Assembly (NCBI GenBank): GCA_948471035.1
Contig: CAOKRC010000004.1
Coordinates: 1-64,000, forward strand
Length of the DNA: 64,000 nt
Reading direction: 5' to 3'
Source of the DNA: an uncultured Clostridium sp.
GTDB lineage: Bacteria > Bacillota > Clostridia > TANB77 > CAG-508
A program made the position numbers and the translations under genes. How positions within the stretch are numbered: position 1 is the stretch's first letter; each line of letters begins with the position of its first letter. The notes under the pieces were generated by a model. It searched no databases. It was not told the origin of the DNA and was given only the letters and a program-made list of their open reading frames with translations. Below are positions 62,401 through 64,000 of the stretch, piece by piece.

Positions 62401-64000
62401 AAGAAGGTTCTAATGTAAGTTCTATAAAATATACTGAACTACCAAAGAGCATGATAAGTAAGATAGGAAATAAATTAGTACCAAGCGATTTTTATGATAC
62501 ATCAATAAGCAAGGATGAAACAAGTTTAGATAATATAAATATAGTACTAGGAAAACTTAAAGTAAAATCAAGTGGTCTTATAAATAAGGAAATATTAGCA
62601 TTTAATAAATCAGCTGAATTAGAATCAGATAAATTAAAATATCAAACTTTACAAGTAGCATGTATAGTATTAAATCCTGAAACATATAAAAATGCTAAAG
62701 TTGAAACAAGTTTAATAGATGGAAATAAATTAAAAAATATAGCAGCTATAACTAAATATGGTGATAAGAATAATAAAGAAATAGATAAAGATAGAGATTC
62801 TGAGGCAAATGAAATAGATGTAGAAAAATATCCAGAAGATAAAAATATTCAAGATGATGATGACTATGAGCCAGTAATTTTTAATGAAAAGTCATTTGAT
62901 TTAGCATTAAAGAAATTTATAACAACTATAAAAACACCAAGACCAAATGGAACTTATAAAGAAGTAGATTATTCTAATAGATTAAAAAGGGAAAATGGAG
63001 ATACATTATCAAGTACAAATGATGGAGATTATGAATTAGATAAGAATACAGTAAAGGTAAAAACAGGAGATACAGTTATATATACAATAAGAATATATAA
63101 TGAAGGTGAAAATGATGGTACTGCCATAAAAGTAGCAGATAGCTTACCAGAAGGTCTAAAATTTAAGGAATATTCAGTTGATAATGATGGTAACTTTGTA
63201 AGTGGAAGTAAATTAAACTATGAGTATAAATGGAAGTTATTAGTTAATAGTGCAGGAAATTGGAAAACAGGAATATATAGTGAATACTTAAAAGATAAAA
63301 CTATAAAAGCATATAATAAAACAACAAATGAATTATCTCATAAAGACATTAAACTAGAATTAGAAGTTATTGCAACAAAACCAGAAGAAATAAAAAATAT
63401 AGCAGAGATTTTAGAAGATAGTAATGGAAAAGATAGAGATTCTACTCCAGGTAATCTAAATGAAAAAGAAGATGACCAAGATTATGATGTTATAATTCCT
63501 CAGGAATTCGATTTAGGATTACAGAAGTTTATAACAGGAGTTGATGAGAAAATAGTTACAGACAGAAAACCAATATTAACAATGGAAAATGACAAAATTA
63601 AATATACTCATAAGACAACTCCTTATGTTGTTAGAAATGGTAATAAAGTAACATATACAATAAGATTATATAATGAAGGGCAGTTAGCAGGTTTTCCATC
63701 AGTTGTCAAAGATGATTTACCAGATGGTATAAGATTTTTAAAGGATAGCGAAATAAATAAAAAATACGATTGGAAAATGTATAGAAAAGTTTCTGAAAAA
63801 GAGGATAAAAAGGATTTAAAGATTATTACTTTTAATGAAAAGAAATATGTAGAGGTAGAAGATGTTAAAGATGCTGATATAATAGCAACAGATTATTATT
63901 CATATTCAAAAGCCAAAGCTAGAAATGAAAATGCAATACAACCTTATGATTCAAGTAAAGGATTAACAGATACAAATCCAGATTATAGAGACCTGCAAGT
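59481..64000 (+). CDS. Giant surface protein with thioester, Cna-B and DUF11-like repeats (3' end outside the window)
   Basis: An open frame of at least 1506 codons that runs off the right edge. It has a signal peptide (1 to about 30), then a thioester (TQXA-type) domain with Cys78 in FCLD and Gln182 in QQIAIW, the pair that can form an internal thioester for covalent host adhesion. Two Cna-B/SpaA-like domains with EETKAPEGYNKY follow (about 61.3 and 61.7 kb). At least four modules begin with DLALRKFIT-like words (about 60.63, 62.10, 62.90 and 63.51 kb), each with a VTYTIRLYNEG segment of the DUF11/isopeptide type. AAAGGAG lies 7 bp before the ATG. A sortase signal would be beyond the window. 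Confidence 0.85.
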   Translation, partial: MKKNICKRIIVIQIIFIMILMQLSIVLTATDWNTQVGSKVRLGVSIKHPDNFSYKVNDRIIYRPYLGTEKDFSKNLFCLDMNGLFPTENSTDQAQTGTLTAEYTSKGEVTTTSNIPLSLRTGGNLDSTKIKKIMAIMNKGYDEKENNINKLCEEISEWYSDGDKEYIPKESLTTTKIFILQQIAIWEITNGLKSAQIKKTTTPTNLSSWNPESDEQNREIQSIVLSYFRNVANNADVNIPSSSVTPAFSSKGNAKTTTRINGYVYIGPFQISNSSKIEQVKVYGVKDNKESEILNSEYSVYNGKEFSSIPYGDIKKTNNNPFYIRIQSTKASTIDKIKIKISSSSKKLTWWKNESNSNAQPLISSAKEEINDSDESNIEKPTYDVALRKYITKIDNEPLEDSREPEVQVQNDDSAFNGNDFKYLHKKEAVEVKPGQKVTYTIQVYNECENTVKIKGIRDYLPEGLRLADTTGKWTEATNSEDGSRYIVYANEITLTPVTVDSAGKHITSDKVEVTCEVTGEVASDTILTNVAEIVEVTDENGTIQTKGNSEEDSTGNNLSPETRKCLPSYIGKSGNNNLNQKDFYYYGEEDDDDFERLKVKVDGTYTINLLKIDKTGTTITSSEAEFKINELETKTTSNGEMIIAENKKIENIETDDTYVIEETKAPEGYNKYGKKIKLTVKKQQLNGKYGIEEIIVTDENGVEIPTQDIEYIKDENVVTIKVKNSLVQGKYSLNLEKTDENGNIIKTNESTFKIGDTTKTTEDGRLSIAENVDIKNVKNDDEYTVEETKAPEGYNKYEGKISVTVNKIQKDEKYQVNSVTIKELNGSGTEVDKVTIKNGENDKSTNNIIVSLKDGIISIKFKNTKISDEKIDLALRKFIRTINGKEVEATRDPNGKGNSIDTSGLGDTKDTAIYNHPKNALNVNVGDVIVYTIKVYNEGNTSAYAREVTDYIPEGLGYLPTYKLNIDNKWIVEEGSNVSSIKYTELPKSMISKIGNKLVPSDFYDTSISKDETSLDNINIVLGKLKVKSSGLINKEILAFNKSAELESDKLKYQTLQVACIVLNPETYKNAKVETSLIDGNKLKNIAAITKYGDKNNKEIDKDRDSEANEIDVEKYPEDKNIQDDDDYEPVIFNEKSFDLALKKFITTIKTPRPNGTYKEVDYSNRLKRENGDTLSSTNDGDYELDKNTVKVKTGDTVIYTIRIYNEGENDGTAIKVADSLPEGLKFKEYSVDNDGNFVSGSKLNYEYKWKLLVNSAGNWKTGIYSEYLKDKTIKAYNKTTNELSHKDIKLELEVIATKPEEIKNIAEILEDSNGKDRDSTPGNLNEKEDDQDYDVIIPQEFDLGLQKFITGVDEKIVTDRKPILTMENDKIKYTHKTTPYVVRNGNKVTYTIRLYNEGQLAGFPSVVKDDLPDGIRFLKDSEINKKYDWKMYRKVSEKEDKKDLKIITFNEKKYVEVEDVKDADIIATDYYSYSKAKARNENAIQPYDSSKGLTDTNPDYRDLQ

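Overview
The window is very AT-rich DNA from a low-GC Gram-positive bacterium, most like an uncultivated anaerobic clostridial Bacillota. The reasons are strong AGGAGG-type ribosome binding sites, LCP, D-Ala-D-Ala carboxypeptidase, CvpA/DUF5711 and ComEA genes, Cna-B/DUF11 surface proteins, and standard TAA/TAG/TGA stops. No species can be named from sequence alone.

Layout. 1-9 kb: small metabolic and regulatory genes (C45 hydrolase, HxlR regulator divergent from an NTF2-like/flavin-reductase pair, two GNAT acetyltransferases, a GH13 amylase interrupted by one in-frame amber codon, small regulators). 9-16 kb: cell-envelope genes (DUF5711, CvpA, LCP, S11 carboxypeptidase, ComEA-like, a polytopic membrane protein). 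16-17.4 kb: three tandem VirB2/TrbC-like pilin genes. 17.65 kb: initiator tRNA-fMet. 17.7-32 kb: a probable integrative element whose inferred left end is the tRNA-fMet 3' end. It holds an integrase, excisionase, XRE regulator, D5/P4-type helicase, CbxX-like AAA+ ATPase, RNase J-like hydrolase, four zinc-ribbon membrane proteins and several unknown genes. 32-40 kb: a defence-like segment with a structured-leader micro-peptide, an XRE regulator plus HEPN protein, and a BcgI-like restriction-modification pair. 40.1-42.1 kb: insertion-sequence remains. 42.7-56.4 kb: a type IV secretion-like operon (VirB2, PrgI/VirB3, VirB4, two VirB6-like proteins, VirB8/NTF2-like anchors and a 1258-aa SGNH-plus-lysozyme protein). 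57.4-58 kb: tRNA-Gly, tRNA-Cys and an odd tRNA-like gene. 58-64 kb: a second carboxypeptidase and a giant thioester/Cna-B/DUF11 surface protein that runs off the window.

Main discovery. Genes that look shattered by frameshifts become perfectly intact under one rule: at an in-frame CGG the reading frame moves +1 and glycine (GGN) is inserted, so CGGN behaves as a four-base glycine codon. I count 22 such sites: 13 in the RNase J-like gene, 3 in the AAA+ gene, 2 in the integrase, 1 in the helicase, 1 in an unknown element gene, 1 in a chromosomal VirB6-like gene and 1 in a micro-peptide. All were checked by codon arithmetic. The rule restores HYHGDH, the Walker A motif GNPGTGKTT, HTSGHGD and a full tyrosine recombinase. 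In the element and in host-type genes I found no in-frame CGG read as arginine. The only exception is the foreign-looking, amber-interrupted GH13 gene. The pattern suggests that CGG is not a normal arginine codon here and is read by +1 frameshifting or by a quadruplet-decoding glycine tRNA. The decoding tRNA is not visible in this window.
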